DNA of 64,000 nt, taken from the NCBI RefSeq assembly GCF_047511655.1, contig NC_133389.1:26108501-26172500 (forward strand), read 5' to 3'. Position numbers and translations under genes: made by a program. The notes beneath the pieces were generated by a model. That model was not told where the DNA came from. It saw nothing but the letters and a program-made list of their open reading frames with translations, and searched no databases. The DNA comes from Castor canadensis. Lineage: Eukaryota > Chordata > Mammalia > Rodentia > Castoridae. How positions within the stretch are numbered: the first letter of the stretch is position 1; each line of letters begins with the position of its first letter. Below, piece after piece: positions 1 through 11,745 of the stretch.

Positions 1-196
1 CATGTCCTTGGGAACTTCCCAGTCCCTTCCTATTAGTGCTGTGCTCTGCTTCCTGTCCACCATGATATGAGCTGCTCCACTGTGTCCTAGTTGCCATGAT
101 GAACTAAAACCTCTGCAACTGTGAGCAAAATAATTCTTTTCTCCCTTCAGTTGTTTTTGTCACATATTTGGTTACAGAAAAGATAAAACTAACACA
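1..196 (+). mobile_element. MaLR-type LTR, 3' end (cut by window edge)
   Basis: The stretch runs through a ...CTGCAACTGTGAGCAAAATAAT... polyadenylation-region motif, then AGTTGTTTTTGTCA, and ends ...ACTAACACA. This is the usual 3' end of ERVL-MaLR (MLT/MST/ORR-like) LTRs. The 5' part lies outside the window. Family assignment is from pattern memory only. Confidence 0.6.
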
Positions 197-1697
197 CACA
201 CCCAACCCAATGTGTCCCCTTGGGATGAAGAAGGGTACCCCAGGAGCTAAAGGCCCTGGCTTGATTTTTCCATGGGGTTTGATAGGCATGGAAGTCTGAG
301 GTCTCCTTTAATGGTAAAAAGCAAAAAGTCTGCTTTTATACGTGAATGTCTATCAAGAATGCTTCATGGAGAAGACTGGGCAGGGTGGGGGGGACATATT
401 TCCTATGAAGGAAGATCATTCTATTATATATAAATGTTCAAAGACTTAAAAAGCTCAGGAGATATAATGAGCATATCAAAAATTCTCAGCATGTGAAAAA
501 TATCCTCTTTCAAGACTGAAAATAGAAAAAAAGCTAAGAGACGGGAGGAGTCGGCATGGATTCATACAAGGTTTCTTAAAATGGAATAAATGAGAGGAGT
601 ACTGGATGGAGTTTTGCAGAGCTGAATTACGTCACTAACTTACTGTGTAGGATGTGCACAAGTCACATCACCTCCCTCGATTTAAGCATCTTTTCTTGTC
701 CAACCATGTTTTAAACTAAATAATTTCTAAGGACTCCAACAACCATAGAGATTTCATACGAAGTAATTCCAATCCACTAAAAATTCCTGACCAGCTTCTT
801 CCAATCTTATGAGTGCCCTGTTGATTAGATCACTCAAGAGAATGCAGTGAATCTTTTTCCCATTGTAGTTAAAATCCTAGCCTGCTTGAAAATTATTTCT
901 ATGAAGTCAGAGACCCAGAAGCCTATACTGATTAACATGGACTGGCATTCCCAACTTTTTCTGTCAAGTTATACTTTGTGTTCCATCATGGAGACACATG
1001 TTTTTCAACTTTTTGTTGTTTCCCTATTGTCTTTAATATTTGACACATCTCTGGATGTATATAGGTTTGGCTTACACTCTTTTCTAGGTCATTTAAGGTT
1101 AAAAGTATTGAGCCAAAGAGCAACTCTTCCAACATTCTGCCAGATGCCACCAACCAAGCCACCATATGGTCTTTTGTCCTGAGTGGGACCTTGCAGGCCA
1201 GCACATTCTGTTTGGAATTAACAGATTCCAAATGTCATGTGTCAGTGCACTAACCCACATATTATGCTTTCCTGTTTTAATTAGAAACTATGGTTCATAT
1301 CATCAATATGCATCCTAGGAAACCTCAATTGTAAAAGTAGGTTTAATGTAGGAAGGTAGTAGGGATGTTTACTTAGGGTTTATAGAATGCCGAGCACTGT
1401 GGCAAGTATGACTATGAAATAATAAGAAATATATTTAGACTTCATTCCGCACTGCTGGCACAGAACTCCTAAAAATCTTTGGAATTTTCTGCATGGCAGA
1501 ATGTCTTTTGTTACTAATAACAAGCCCCTTTCAGTTACACCTGAGCTTACGCTAAGATGGTAACATACAGTGAGGCCACTAGATCAGCTTAGATGGGACT
1601 GGTCACCAAAACACCAAGTGATAAGAGAGTGGAAACTTTCAGCCCCATCCACTGACCTCAGAAGGGAAGGGGGATGAGCTCAAGATTGAACTCTATC
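197..1697. other. Intergenic sequence, no gene seen
   Basis: Apart from a MIR-like patch near 625-705, I see no recognisable gene, RNA or mobile element. The open frames around 847-1231 overlap on opposite strands, are short, and show no family resemblance or splice context. Confidence 0.5.
625..705 (+). repeat. MIR-like SINE fragment
   Basis: GAATTACGTCACTAACTTAC, then a stretch like 'caagtcacatcacctccct', matches the MIR core and tail pattern (tracking 'cactaacttactgtgt...caagtcac..aacctc'). It is diverged and has no clear ends. Confidence 0.5.
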
Positions 1698-1717
1698 AAA
1701 ATTCTTGAATAATGAAA

Positions 1718-2045
1718 CCACACACTGGTGGCTTATGCCTGTAATCCTAGCTACTCAGGAAGCTGAGATGGTTTGAGGCCAGTTTGAGCAAAAAGTGAGA
1801 TCACCATCTTAATCAATAGCCAGGCACAGTGGTGCATGCCTATCATCCAAGCAATGTTAGAAAGTGAAAAATAGGAGGATAATGGTCAAGGCCAGCCTGG
1901 GTAAAAAGCAAGACCCCATCTCCAAAATAACAAGGGTCAATAGGGCTGGAGATGTGGCTCAAGCAGTAGAACACCTACCTAGCAAGTAGAACACTCTGAG
2001 TTCAAACCCCAGCTCTGCCAAAAAAGCAAAACAGAACAAACACAA
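1718..2045 (+). mobile_element. Trimeric SINE: B1-like + B1-like + tRNA/ID-like
   Basis: Two successive 7SL/B1-like monomers (each with 'gtggctcatgcctgtaatcc'-type A/B boxes and a 'gaccccatctc' end) are followed by a tRNA/ID-like unit ('ggctggagatgtggctcaagcagtagaacacc...gttcaaacccc') and an A-rich tail. A 20-bp direct repeat with one mismatch flanks the whole unit (1698-1717 and 2046-2065). The trimer therefore moved as a single retrotransposition unit. Confidence 0.8.
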
Positions 2046-2078
2046 AAAATTCTTAAATAATGAAATGCGAAGATCTTC

Positions 2079-2527
2079 TGTTATCCAACAAGGCTCATTT
2101 TGCACATTGCACAGCAGGCCAATCACTGATATGACAAGTTCTCAAGAGAGTTTATTCACAAGGGAGCCAAACATGAGTAGGAGGGAGCCCCAAGTCTTAA
2201 AACTGCCTCCTCAAGGGATAAAGAAACAGAGAGGTCTGAGGCATGTAGAAAGGTGATAAGGGGTAGGCAAAATGAAGTGACAATGACCTGAACATTCATA
2301 ATCAAACTTCACAGCACTTCACATGTTCAGGAAATGGTAATTATAGTTTGGGGCCTTATAACATCAAAAGGTCACCAACCAGAAACTTGTGCAGGCTCAA
2401 GTGAAGGGTCAGTGGTTCCAACCAGTTTGAGCTATCTCCAAGTTCCTAGAGAACAATTTCTGACCAATACATCAGAGGTGCTATCTATAACAAAGTTAAC
2501 AGGAGTACACTGCTTATCCAGGTAACA
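2079..2527 (-). mobile_element. Solo-LTR-like element
   Basis: The segment begins TGTTATCC and ends GGTAACA, an inverted terminal repeat of TGTTA/TAACA with further similarity. On the minus strand it has an AATAAA at about 2149-2154 in an LTR-like position. No clear target duplication was found and the family is not assigned, so this is tentative. Confidence 0.4.
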
Positions 2528-2862
2528 TCTAAAATTGGTAATAAAGATAAGGCACTAAAATTAAGTGAGCTCGAGGGTTTATTTGGATTTTCCTTTGGCT
2601 TCACTTCCAGGTTGGAGAACACAGGAGGGTGTTCTGGGAGGGTGATGTGGAAGCTGTATTCCTCTTCCTTTATTCCTGAGTTGTAGCTGGTGTGATAAAC
2701 TGGAAAACATACAGTATTTTCCTGAGTTCTGAGAGCTATATTAGTAAATGACCAAACCTGAGGAGGGGTTTCTGAGAATCCCAGATATACAACTAGTTCG
2801 TCAGAAGTTGGTGTTGACTGAAGTAGAGGCAATCTTGTGGGACTGATCTCTTTTTTACCTCA
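2528..2862. other. Intergenic sequence, nothing recognised
   Basis: An open frame of 115 codons lies on the minus strand at 2485-2832. It has no recognisable family signature and overlaps the LTR-like element, so I do not call it a gene. Confidence 0.45.
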
Positions 2863-2957
2863 TTTGTTTGTTTGTTTGTTTTGTAATGCTGGAATTTGAA
2901 GTCAGAGCCTCATGCTTGCTAGGCTGGTGCTCTACCACTTGACCCACACCTCCAATC
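2863..2957 (-). mobile_element. tRNA/ID-like SINE monomer
   Basis: On the minus strand this is a GTGGGTCAAGTGGTAGAGCACC-type unit. The 3' tail is now a (TTTG)n run on the plus strand at about 2864-2882. Confidence 0.75.
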
Positions 2958-2965
2958 AAGGCTGA

Positions 2966-4360
2966 TCTCTTAAATCTGTGGAATCAGACACAAACTCCAG
3001 GTAGCATACAAATTAAATTGACTTGTTAGATACTCCGTTGGTTCCTGGAGAATTAGAGAATTGGCTGCTGATGTTAGAAAATACCCCAGAATGACACACA
3101 TAGTGTCAATTCACACTCAGAAACAGCTAAAATAAAGGGGCTTTATTTTGGGTCTTAGGCATTGCAATTTGGGAGACATACACTCAGGTAGCTCTGGATG
3201 TGTGTGTTGAGGAAGGAAGTGGAAGCTTATATGTTGAGAAGGACTAGGAGCTACGTGACTGACAGATGATAAAGGAAGGAAGCATGACCATAAGGGAACA
3301 TCCATAAAATAAGAGCCCAATGACCTCCTGAAATGCACTCTGAGCATCTGGGCACAAAGTGATTGTCTAGTTGTTTAGGTCATTCCAGAGTCCTGTGGTT
3401 ATAGAGTGGAGGGGCTAAAGTTCTCTGGGAACCTTGAATGGTGTATTAGTCCTGTTTCTGTGATGCCTTACCTCCATTTTCTGAAGCTCTTTTAGTGTTG
3501 TTTTGGTGGTGATTTTCCTTTTATTTTCACAATATTAACCCCCTTTAAATCCTTAAAAACCACCTTATGAAGTCAGGGCTATTATGTACACATATGGACC
3601 CTACAGGTCAAAAAAGATTAAGTAACTTTCCCAAGGTAATAAGTAAGTGGGGTAGGCAGGATTTAAATCCAGCCATCTGACTCCAGATCCATTTATTCAA
3701 AGCCTTAAAAAAATGAAAAGAGCGCAGAATGACCCCATACCTGCCAAATCCTGAGCAGATTAGCACAGAAGGAAAAAGAACCAGCTGTCAAGTCAGTTGG
3801 TCTGTACTTGCTTATGCAGCAGCAATTATGAAAAGTTCACCATGTGCTTACCAAGAGGCATGGGGATGCTTAAGATGACAGAGACAGAGTCCCTACACTA
3901 AGGGAGCTTGGGGCGAACACCAGGAGAAGCTAAGTGTACACGCAGGATTACAAAGGAGGAACAGAACACGGCCTGCTCCATGGAAGGTACAACGTATGGG
4001 CTGTCCCAGAAATGCTTTCTAATCTGCCAGGCTCAGTGCTAAGGTTAATTTTATGAAATGTGGTTTCTGAAAATTTAATGATGGACACCTTGAAAGTGGG
4101 AGTCAGGATCTTGGTTCCCAGAGCCAGGTCTGGCACTAACCTGGGGAGGGGTTGGGGTGGGGGAAGATGCAGAAGACACTTCATTTCCTAGAGCCCTAGC
4201 TTTCTCATCTGTAAGTGTGGTGACATCTCTAAGTCATTATTTTCCCAAGGAGGTTCTCCTGACTTTTCAGTCAGGGAGAAGGGATCCTTCGTGAACTAGT
4301 TGCTCATATATACAGCAGGATGTTTAATGCCCGAAACCCAGTTTATAAAGTTTATAAAAC
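2966..4360. other. Intergenic sequence with one MIR fragment
   Basis: Only the MIR-like fragment at 3575-3690 is recognisable. A short 'tgtattagtcctgtttctgtga' at about 3443 resembles a MaLR LTR end but is too short to call. Confidence 0.45.
3575..3690 (-). repeat. MIR-like SINE fragment
   Basis: The plus strand reads like reverse-complement MIR: '...taagtaactttcccaaggtaata...gtaggcaggatttaaatccag...tgactccagatcc'. Confidence 0.65.
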
Positions 4361-4365
4361 CAAAA

Positions 4366-4462
4366 TGGGAGGGGTGGCTCAGTTTATAGAGTGCCTTCTT
4401 TGCAAATGTGAAGCCCTGAGTTCAAACCCCAGTCCCACCAAAAAAAAAGAAAAGAAACAAAA
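4366..4462 (+). mobile_element. tRNA/ID-like SINE monomer
   Basis: 'ggggtggctcagtttatagagtgcc...gaagccctgagttcaaaccccagtcccacc' is followed by an A-rich tail. Confidence 0.8.
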
Positions 4463-6030
4463 ATCAAAACCACACCAAACATTTGTAAATACCCTGGAGA
4501 TGGAAACCAAAAGAAGGGGGCGAAGCCACTCTTGGTTAAGAATGATTGAGCTAAGTGGTCTCTAGAAGGGCTTCCAGCCATCGGACCCTAGCTGAGAGAG
4601 GTGAGGATAAAGGGTCTTACGCAGGCTCTCTCCCCCAAATATGTGGATGTGTTGTGTCAGCAATGGCCTGCAAAAGTTTTATCAACAAAGCCCTGTTCAG
4701 CTTTCCTGTGTGCTGGAATATTCTGTGCTTCAAGGAGAACATTTTGCTCCACCTGAGTGTTGACGGTTGTATAGGGCATTGTGTTGAAGCCTTTAGGTCC
4801 TAGGAAAGGTTCCAGTTCTTTGTTCCAAACAGACAGAACCTTCATTCTTCACCTTCTCTAACAGATCTGCTATTTCTAATTGGTACTTCTTACTTATCAA
4901 GTCAAGCTTGGATACTAAGACTTCCTGGTCGACAAATTAAGCAAAACATAGAAATGGCCACAATGCCTTTCCATTGGCTAAGGAGGTCAGCAGCTGTATT
5001 CACACTGATCACTGTGGCATGGGGCCTGACCACTGCTGCCCCTGGCTGGACAACTCCCTACCACAGCAGTTTGCAGAGTCTGGGCTGCTTATGGCACCAC
5101 TTTGCTCTTCCTTGAAGCGATGCAGCATGCTGTGTTTAAGAGACTTGAGTGCCTGTGTGTGTTTATGAAGCATGAATAAGTTATGGCTTTCTGTTGAAGA
5201 GTCCTCTTTGAAAGGGGCCACTCTGTATTCCCAGCCAGGCCGTTAGCTTTGCCATGCAATTCACACAGCCAGGCTGCTCCTTGCTGTGATTCTCTTATGA
5301 GTCCACACCTGTGATGAAAAGATAATTGTTTTCTCTTTTGAAATCTCTTCTTTTTCTAGCCCAAGCTTTAGAAAGCATTTTGTAAACCAAAACACTTGTG
5401 TCATATGACTTTGTGATCTTGTCCCCTCACTTACCTATGCAGGATGCCCTGGCTGGAATTCTCTTGCTGGTACATGTACCTGATCCAGCACACAGGGCTG
5501 GTAGAGTTTACGCTGGCTTCACTTTCTTGAGTCCCCTCAGTCTCTCAGTCTATTCAGTCAGTTCTCCAGAGGAATCTTTCTTGTGATACTGAAAAGCTGG
5601 TCATTGGGTAACCCCTTCTCAATTGAAATCTTTTTAAAATCTTTCACTGATTTTAGAAGAACACAATCTTTAAAAATAAGTCTTGAAGATCTAATTACCT
5701 GGTCCCTGCTTGCCTCTCCAGCCTCATCTTCCCACCTGCTATCTCTGTGGTAGCAGAGATACCACATGAACTGCTATGGAGTCAATTTCAGAACATCCTC
5801 CCCTTTATTTGGGGAAATTTCCCAACTAGGAATTTTTGAGAGCAGGAGAAACTAAACACTTTCTTTCATAGCATCCCTTACAGCTAAAGCATAGACATGC
5901 AGCCTCTACTCCAGCCATCAACTGTCCCCACACCAGATTTCAGTGCTTGTGACACCAAAGAATACAACATGGTACAATCCACTAAGATGAGTGTGAAAGT
6001 CATGATTATTGTCACATCCAGTCTCTAAAG
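4463..6030. other. Intergenic sequence, nothing recognised
   Basis: Several short open frames occur on both strands, for example at 4974-5221 where the two strands mirror each other. None has a domain signature or plausible splice structure. Confidence 0.45.
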
Positions 6031-6036
6031 ATAATA

Positions 6037-6243
6037 TGGGAAGCAGAGCATGGGTGTCTCATGCCAGTAATCCTAGCTACTCAGGAGGCAGAGATCAGGA
6101 GGATTTCAGTTTGAAGCCAGCCCAGGCAAATAGCTCTTGAGACCCTATCTCAAAACAACCCATCACAAAAATAGGGCTGGTGGAGTGGATCAAGGTGTAG
6201 ACCCTGGATTCAAGCCCCAGCACTGCAAAAAAAAAAAAAAAAA
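6037..6243 (+). mobile_element. Dimeric SINE: B1-like + ID-like
   Basis: A B1-like monomer ('gtgtctcatgccagtaatcctagctactcaggaggcag...gagaccctatctc') is joined to a shortened tRNA/ID-like unit ('gggctggtggagtggatcaaggtgtagaccctggattcaagccccag') and an A tail of about 17. The right unit lacks part of its middle, which appears to be a feature of this subfamily. Confidence 0.8.
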
Positions 6244-6494
6244 GTAGGGGAAGGAGCTAAGGCAACAAGTCACTGGTAAGTAGAGGCAGTGTCAGCAAAG
6301 GCAGTAAAAACAGCAGGAGGGGCTCCCAAAGCCAGTTCTATAGCAGGATTTTGAATGCTCTTCCTAACTATGTTATTTTGCCTTCCTAGAGAGTTTGGAA
6401 ACTGCTCAGCATCCTCTATTAAAGTCTTATTTATGTTCACATTAGCCATAATAGACATATTTTGCCTGAGATTAAAAAAAAAGACATAAATTTA

Positions 6495-6590
6495 GGCCTG
6501 GGGATGTAGCTCAGTGGTAGAATGCTTGCCTAGTGTGCACAAGACCCTGAGTTTGATCTTTAGCACTGAAAAAAAAAATCCCAACAACAA
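6495..6590 (+). mobile_element. ID-like SINE monomer
   Basis: 'ggcctggggatgtagctcagtggtagaatgcttgcctag...ctgagtttgatctttagcactg' plus an A tail. The 'gatgtagctcagtggtagaa' head is closer to classical ID than to the 'gtggctcaagtgg' type. Confidence 0.8.
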
Positions 6591-6842
6591 AAACCTTATT
6601 TATCATTTATCTCAAGAGTGGTTACAAGGGATGGACCCTTATAAAAATAAGGAGAGTCTTAACTTGATTATTTGGTATGGTTGAGAATGAAATCAGTAAA
6701 ACTTGGCAAATCAACGTGTCTGGTGGTTACACTGTGATTATCTGGAACAGAGTCTATTAAGGATAGGGCTTTGAGGGATTACACAGCATCTGTCATAGAA
6801 AAGTTATCAGAAGTAAAAGTAAAAGATTAGGTGGTAAGTGGG

Positions 6843-6937
6843 TTTTTTTTTTCCTTTTAGGGGGGTGCTGAGAGTGGAACCCAGGGCCTCACACATGCTA
6901 AGCAAATGCTCTGCCACTGAGCTACCCTTTCAGCCTG
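6843..6937 (-). mobile_element. ID-like SINE monomer
   Basis: On the minus strand it reads GGCTGAAAGGGTAGCTCAGT...CAGAGCATTTGC..., ending in an oligo-A run (plus-strand T run at 6843-6852). Confidence 0.75.
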
Positions 6938-7313
6938 AATGGTTGTTTCTTGACAACACTGGAGAACTTAAGGAAAAAAGGATGACAAGCTCTCTATACC
7001 TACCTGGCACGGGAAATACCATGATTACAGAAATAAGAATGGCAAGCTCTCAATCCTAAATACCCAGCTAAAGACAGGAACAGAGACAATGACTACTGAA
7101 ATAATTTGTCATCTTTTATGACTACAAACAAGGCTGAGATATGCAAAAACTAAACTCAAGATTTGTTCCTGTGAGTTGCTGTATTCCAAAGTTAGGTTAA
7201 TTCATGGCTCCTTTACTTTTAGAAAATTCATTCTTGTGTAAAAGTTTGGGCAACACTCAGGAAATAGTGAATTGGGATGGAACTGAAAATTCATAGGCAA
7301 ATTCAAATGCCTT
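6938..7313. other. Intergenic sequence, nothing recognised
   Basis: AT-rich and unassigned. Confidence 0.4.
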
Positions 7314-7712
7314 TGTTAGTCTATTTCATAATGCTATAACAGGATACCAGAGACTACGTGATTTGCAACAAATGGGAATTTATTTAGCTTATCTGGAGCC
7401 TGGGAAATCCAAGTCCCAGGGGCAGTGTCTGCTAAGGGCCTTCTGCTGAGTCATCCATGCAACAGATGTTCCTCTTGCACATGAATGCAAGGGAGCAAGA
7501 ACAAGAGTGAGAAAGGAAGGTGACTGAACTCATGCTTTTGTCAGGAATGCACTCCCATGATAACTAACCCACTCCTGAAATAATGAAATCCATTCATGAG
7601 GGCCCAATCACCCCTTAAAGGGCCCATCTCTCAACTCTGCTGTAAACTGCATTGGAGAACTTTAATGCAGTTTCAACACGTGAACTTTGGGGAACTCACT
7701 CAAACCATAACA
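7314..7712 (-). mobile_element. ERVL-MaLR LTR (MLT1/MST-like)
   Basis: On the minus strand it starts TGTTATGGTTTG and ends GACTAACA. Internal blocks are typical of MaLR LTRs ('ccccaaagttcacgtgttgaaactgca', 'ataaattcccatttgttgcaaatcacg'). TG...CA ends are present at both boundaries, giving a 399-bp solo LTR. Confidence 0.75.
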
Positions 7713-8164
7713 CCTCCAAAGCATCCAAACCCCTGCAGAAGGAGTCTTCTCTTCCCTTCTCATGAAGCTATTTCTGCCTTACATGAGAACTCCTGAAGGT
7801 CATGGTCTCCTTGTGATTTATCCATGCCTCCCCCTTCATTTTTTCCAAGCTTATGATTGGGATGCAATGAGAAGACAAACTCAGAAGGAGATGTAGGTAC
7901 CAAAGGATACATAAGAGATTACTAATTTATATTTCCAATAACTTGCAGAATATGGATCGAGGCCAAGGAGGGAGAAACCTAATTTGGGTCAGGTTGAATT
8001 TATTAGCATTTGTGTATTCCAGGAACTCTGAATTCAATATTCTAAGCTGAGCAGCTGGAAGTGATTTTAGTTGTGTTTTCAATTAGTTGACTGATACCTG
8101 GGCTCAGGGGTGGCCCAACTAAAATGTTGAGATGCCAGAAATTTGCTGGCATACAAAATTTAAG
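7713..8164. other. Intergenic sequence, nothing recognised
   Basis: No feature could be supported. Confidence 0.4.
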
Positions 8165-8330
8165 TTAGTGCTTCCCAAAGTTTAATGTGCATAGGCATAG
8201 CATGGGAGTCTTGTTAAAATTCTGATTTAGTAAGATCTAGGGTACAGTGCAAGAGTCAGAATTTCTAAAAAGCTCCAGGTATGCCAGTATTCCTGGTCCT
8301 TATACACTTTGGGCAGCAAAAGTAAAAGAA
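8165..8330 (+). repeat. MER5-like hAT-Charlie DNA transposon remnant
   Basis: 'agtgcttcccaaagtttaatgtgcataggc...gggagtcttgttaaaattctgattta...gctccaggtatgcc' follows the MER5A/B pattern of non-autonomous hAT elements. It is diverged. Confidence 0.6.
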
Positions 8331-9557
8331 GTGATCTAATGCCTTGGAGATGTAGGAATGCTGAAGTGGATTATCATGAGTATCCCACTCATCCATCTTT
8401 GGTGTACCCCAAGAGAACTCCAAAGATACTTCCTTTACCCTAAGAATTACACTGCTGACAGTATTGTCACCATCTTCAAACGCAATGGTAGGGACTATTC
8501 TCTATAGGTTGAGTGTTCTGGTGGAAAACTAAAATGGAAATAGGTTTCCTAATGTCAGTGACAATGCTGGGACTCCAGGGCAGATAAAAATCTAGATTCA
8601 ACATTTAATTTCTAGAGCCAGGATGGACTGGTTAATGAATAAAACATGGAACCAGAGTAATAGAATGGCCGACCAACAGGGAGCTTGCATCTGAAATTGA
8701 CAGCCAGTTTACTTAGCTTCTTCTTGATAGATATATCAAATAAACAAACAGAATCTAAGTCTGATGAACAGGGGCCCGAGCCACCACAATTGTTCTAGGT
8801 CTTATCTTAGGTCAAGTTCCTTGGAAGCAGACTCTGAAATGAAGATTTGTATGCAAGTGATATACTAAGAAAGTGCTCTAAGGAGAAAGTAAGAAGGTGA
8901 CAGGAAGCATGATAGGCTATGGGAGGGTGAAATTTCAGACCAAATCCCTGCCCCAGCCTCATCCCCCAAGGGAACTCTGAAGTTTAAATTATTCCCCAGA
9001 GTCTATTTCCGTAATAGGGAAGGGACCTGGGTTTTTACACTTTGGCCCCAACCAGTCATTTACCAGGAGTCCCAGGATGAAGTGGGCGGGCATACATTTT
9101 CAAACACTTCCAGTTCTCTGTGTACATGGCCATGGTGGCTCCAATAGCCAAAGGATAAAGCTCTGAAGAGAAGACCAGATGTGAGACATTAGAGGCATTA
9201 AAGAACTCAGAAACCAGAGGAGGGGGTACCCAGAACTGGCAAACGGGGCCCAAGGGGACATGGGTGGAATGCTTGCAATGATACCCATCTCAGACTTAGT
9301 TAATTCACAGACTTAGAGTGCCCTAAAGAGGCATTGCAAAGGGAAGATCCTGAGGATCACCCAAGTGCATACTATAATAATCCTTTTTGACTTTCCAAAA
9401 AGAAGTATGGCCATGTGCAGGGCAAGTGGACACTGGGAACTGTAATTATCCGATTTCTTAGAGATTATCAGATACAGGTTCTGAACTAACACTGCTTGAA
9501 CCATACTTTCTCACTTCATTTATTTCCTATTCATTCTTAGGACCTCAGTTCAACTAT
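8331..9557. other. Intergenic sequence, possible old medium-reiterated repeat
   Basis: About 8800-9080 ('gtcaagttccttggaagcagactctgaaatgaagat...') looks like an old MER-type repeat, but I cannot name the family. The minus-strand open frames at 9056-9288 overlap in two frames and carry no domain. Confidence 0.35.
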
Positions 9558-9650
9558 CTTTTTTTTTTTTTTTTGGCAGTACTGGGGTTTGAACTCAAGG
9601 CCTTGTGCTTGTTAGGCAGGCACTCTGCCACTTGAGCCATGCCACCAGTC
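9558..9650 (-). mobile_element. tRNA/ID-like SINE monomer
   Basis: The reverse strand gives the ATGGCTCAAGTGGCAGAGTGCC...GTTCAAACCCCAGTACTGCC unit with an A18-type tail. Confidence 0.85.
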
Positions 9651-9784
9651 AACTGTACTTTTTAAGAAAGGTTTCTCTCCTCTGCCTTTAAATAATCCCA
9701 TGGTACCATCTGTCTCTTTCTAGTGTCTTATCACCTTTGCATGGCTATTTAATTGACATAGATGACTATTTAATTGACATAGAT

Positions 9785-9925
9785 GACCCAGATACTCCCT
9801 TTAGTATATAAGCTCCTTGAAAGCAGGGCCCATACCTGTGTGGATAGACATTATATTTCTAGGGACTAGTCCTATGACTTGAAGCAAAATGACTATCTGT
9901 TGAGTGAATAGATGAAAGAAAGGAA
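9785..9925 (+). repeat. L2 LINE 3' end
   Basis: 'tataagctccttgaaagcagggcccatacc...tgttgagtgaatagatgaa' is the characteristic L2 3' UTR pattern. Confidence 0.6.
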
Positions 9926-11640
9926 CTGAAGTCATTTCTCTAACTATTGGAGTTACCATAATGAGAAAAATGAGCATCAGATATCAGAATTTCTGACACA
10001 GAAATTTTTCCCCAAACTCATCTCTAACCCTTTCATGTTCTGCAGCTAAACAAGTAAAGATATTTTATAAATCCCAATAACACAGTTGATGGCACATAAT
10101 GAAGCCACTAAATCATGAACAAATTTAGTCACTTTGAATCTCCTGTAATCAAAATAAACATTACTAAATTGAAAACACTGCTAAATTTTGTTCTTTCTAC
10201 AGAAAGAATTCAACTCTCTCCCAAAGTTCCAGCCTGTGAGAGCTCCGCCTGTTCTGGATACCTCCCACAAATCCCTCCTCTGTGGACCTCTCTAAGCTCC
10301 TAAAGTGCCTTTCTGCTCTGAGATTCATTTGTGGAGTCTAGGCTCCTGTAGAACTCATCCCTGTCCCTGTCACTCCTTGTTTAAGGTTGAAGTACCAATG
10401 AGAAGCTGTTTTGGAGTACTTGATGTGCGGATATAAACAGATAGAGGTACATGAGGATTTACAGGCAAGAGTGATCCACACAGAGCATACAAAGCACGAA
10501 CTTGCCCACTGGCACAGCCCCATCTGCCCACACACACTTCATGGAGATGTTGCCATGGCATTTCTTCAACAGCAAGCAAGATGCTTGCCAGAATGCTACT
10601 GTTCTTCCAGAGTTGCCAGCACCTGCAAGGTCTATTTAAATGTCAGGCACAGCAACCAGACCTTTATCTACTTCCTTATTCACTTTGACCCCACTAAACA
10701 CAAAGCTACCAGTTAAGAGTCTATGTTCATCAAAGACATCAGAGAGAGGTACTTTCCATTCAGAAGATTTAAACAGCTGACATTCATTCTTAACCTTTTG
10801 TTACTTCAAAAATGGTGAAAGTTGCTTTTATTTTCTTTTAATCTGTTCCTTTCAGGTTCTCCATTTTGAAGGCAAGGAGGCAGAAAGTCTACATTACCTT
10901 GCAAGAAGGCAGCCCAGGCCAAATGGCACTTTATGTAACTCATTCTAATTAGAGTGCAAAAATGCTCAGCCTGGAATCCAGCTGGCTTGTGGTGAGTGGC
11001 TCTTGAGCCTTTTCTCCCTCACCCACGGAAATCAGAGCAGTCACCCATTTTCCTGTCACAAAACCCAGACACGTAACATTCTGTAAATTATTCTTCCTAC
11101 CAGTGTAGGAGGAGAATATAATAAAAAGAAGTTGTTCATGCAATAAAGAAAGTTCTAGCAGCACTGACATAAGGCTCTCCAAGACTATGTCAGTTTCTTT
11201 ATCCCAGAACATCAGGACCCTGTGGTCCAGGGGAACTCCTGGCAATAGACTGAGGGCCTGCCCCAACAATGGCATCATAAAATTGTTGGATGTCAGCCTT
11301 TTCTGCGATGGCATTCTGAAGTTTTATGAGGTGTCTAGGCCTTTCCTTTTTATATCCACTTCATCAGCAATATTTATTTGCTGCTGTAGGCCAAACCAGG
11401 ACCTTACTGAACTTAGAGTCAAAACCAGAAATTTAATCAGATTCCCTTCCAGGAACACAAGTGCACTCTTCTCTCTTTTGCAGTGAGAGGCATGTGGAGA
11501 ATTGATCTTTGTTAAAACAAGAGAGTGCATTGACTTGAACTGGTAAACTGGACTCCCACTGACTAGCTCCAAATTACTTTCTTTCTTATTTGTAAAATGG
11601 GAGCTGGCTGAATAATCTCTAAATATTCAAAGTGAAAATG
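9926..11640. other. Intergenic sequence, no supported gene
   Basis: Open frames of about 100-120 codons at 10411-10716 (+), 10949-11314 (-) and 11187-11486 (+) overlap in antisense. They show no recognisable domain, promoter or splice context. Confidence 0.45.
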
Positions 11641-11645
11641 CAATT

Positions 11646-11745
11646 CTGGGCTGAGGATATAGGCCAGTGGTAGAGTGCTTACCTAGCATATAAAGGACCT
11701 GGATTTAATCCTCACCACTCCAAAAAAAAAAACAAATGAAATTCT
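11646..11745 (+). mobile_element. ID-like SINE monomer
   Basis: 'gggctgaggatataggccagtggtagagtgcttacctagc...ggatttaatcctcaccactcc' plus an A tail. Confidence 0.75.

Noticed and set aside
2334-2832. Open frames at 2334-2525 (+) and 2485-2832 (-)
   Set aside because: Overlap an LTR-like element and each other; no protein family match seen.
9560-9650. Possible tRNA gene from A/B-box-like text
   Set aside because: This and the other GGTAGAGCACC...GTTCAAACCCC units are tRNA-derived SINEs with A tails; none folds to an obvious intact tRNA acceptor stem.
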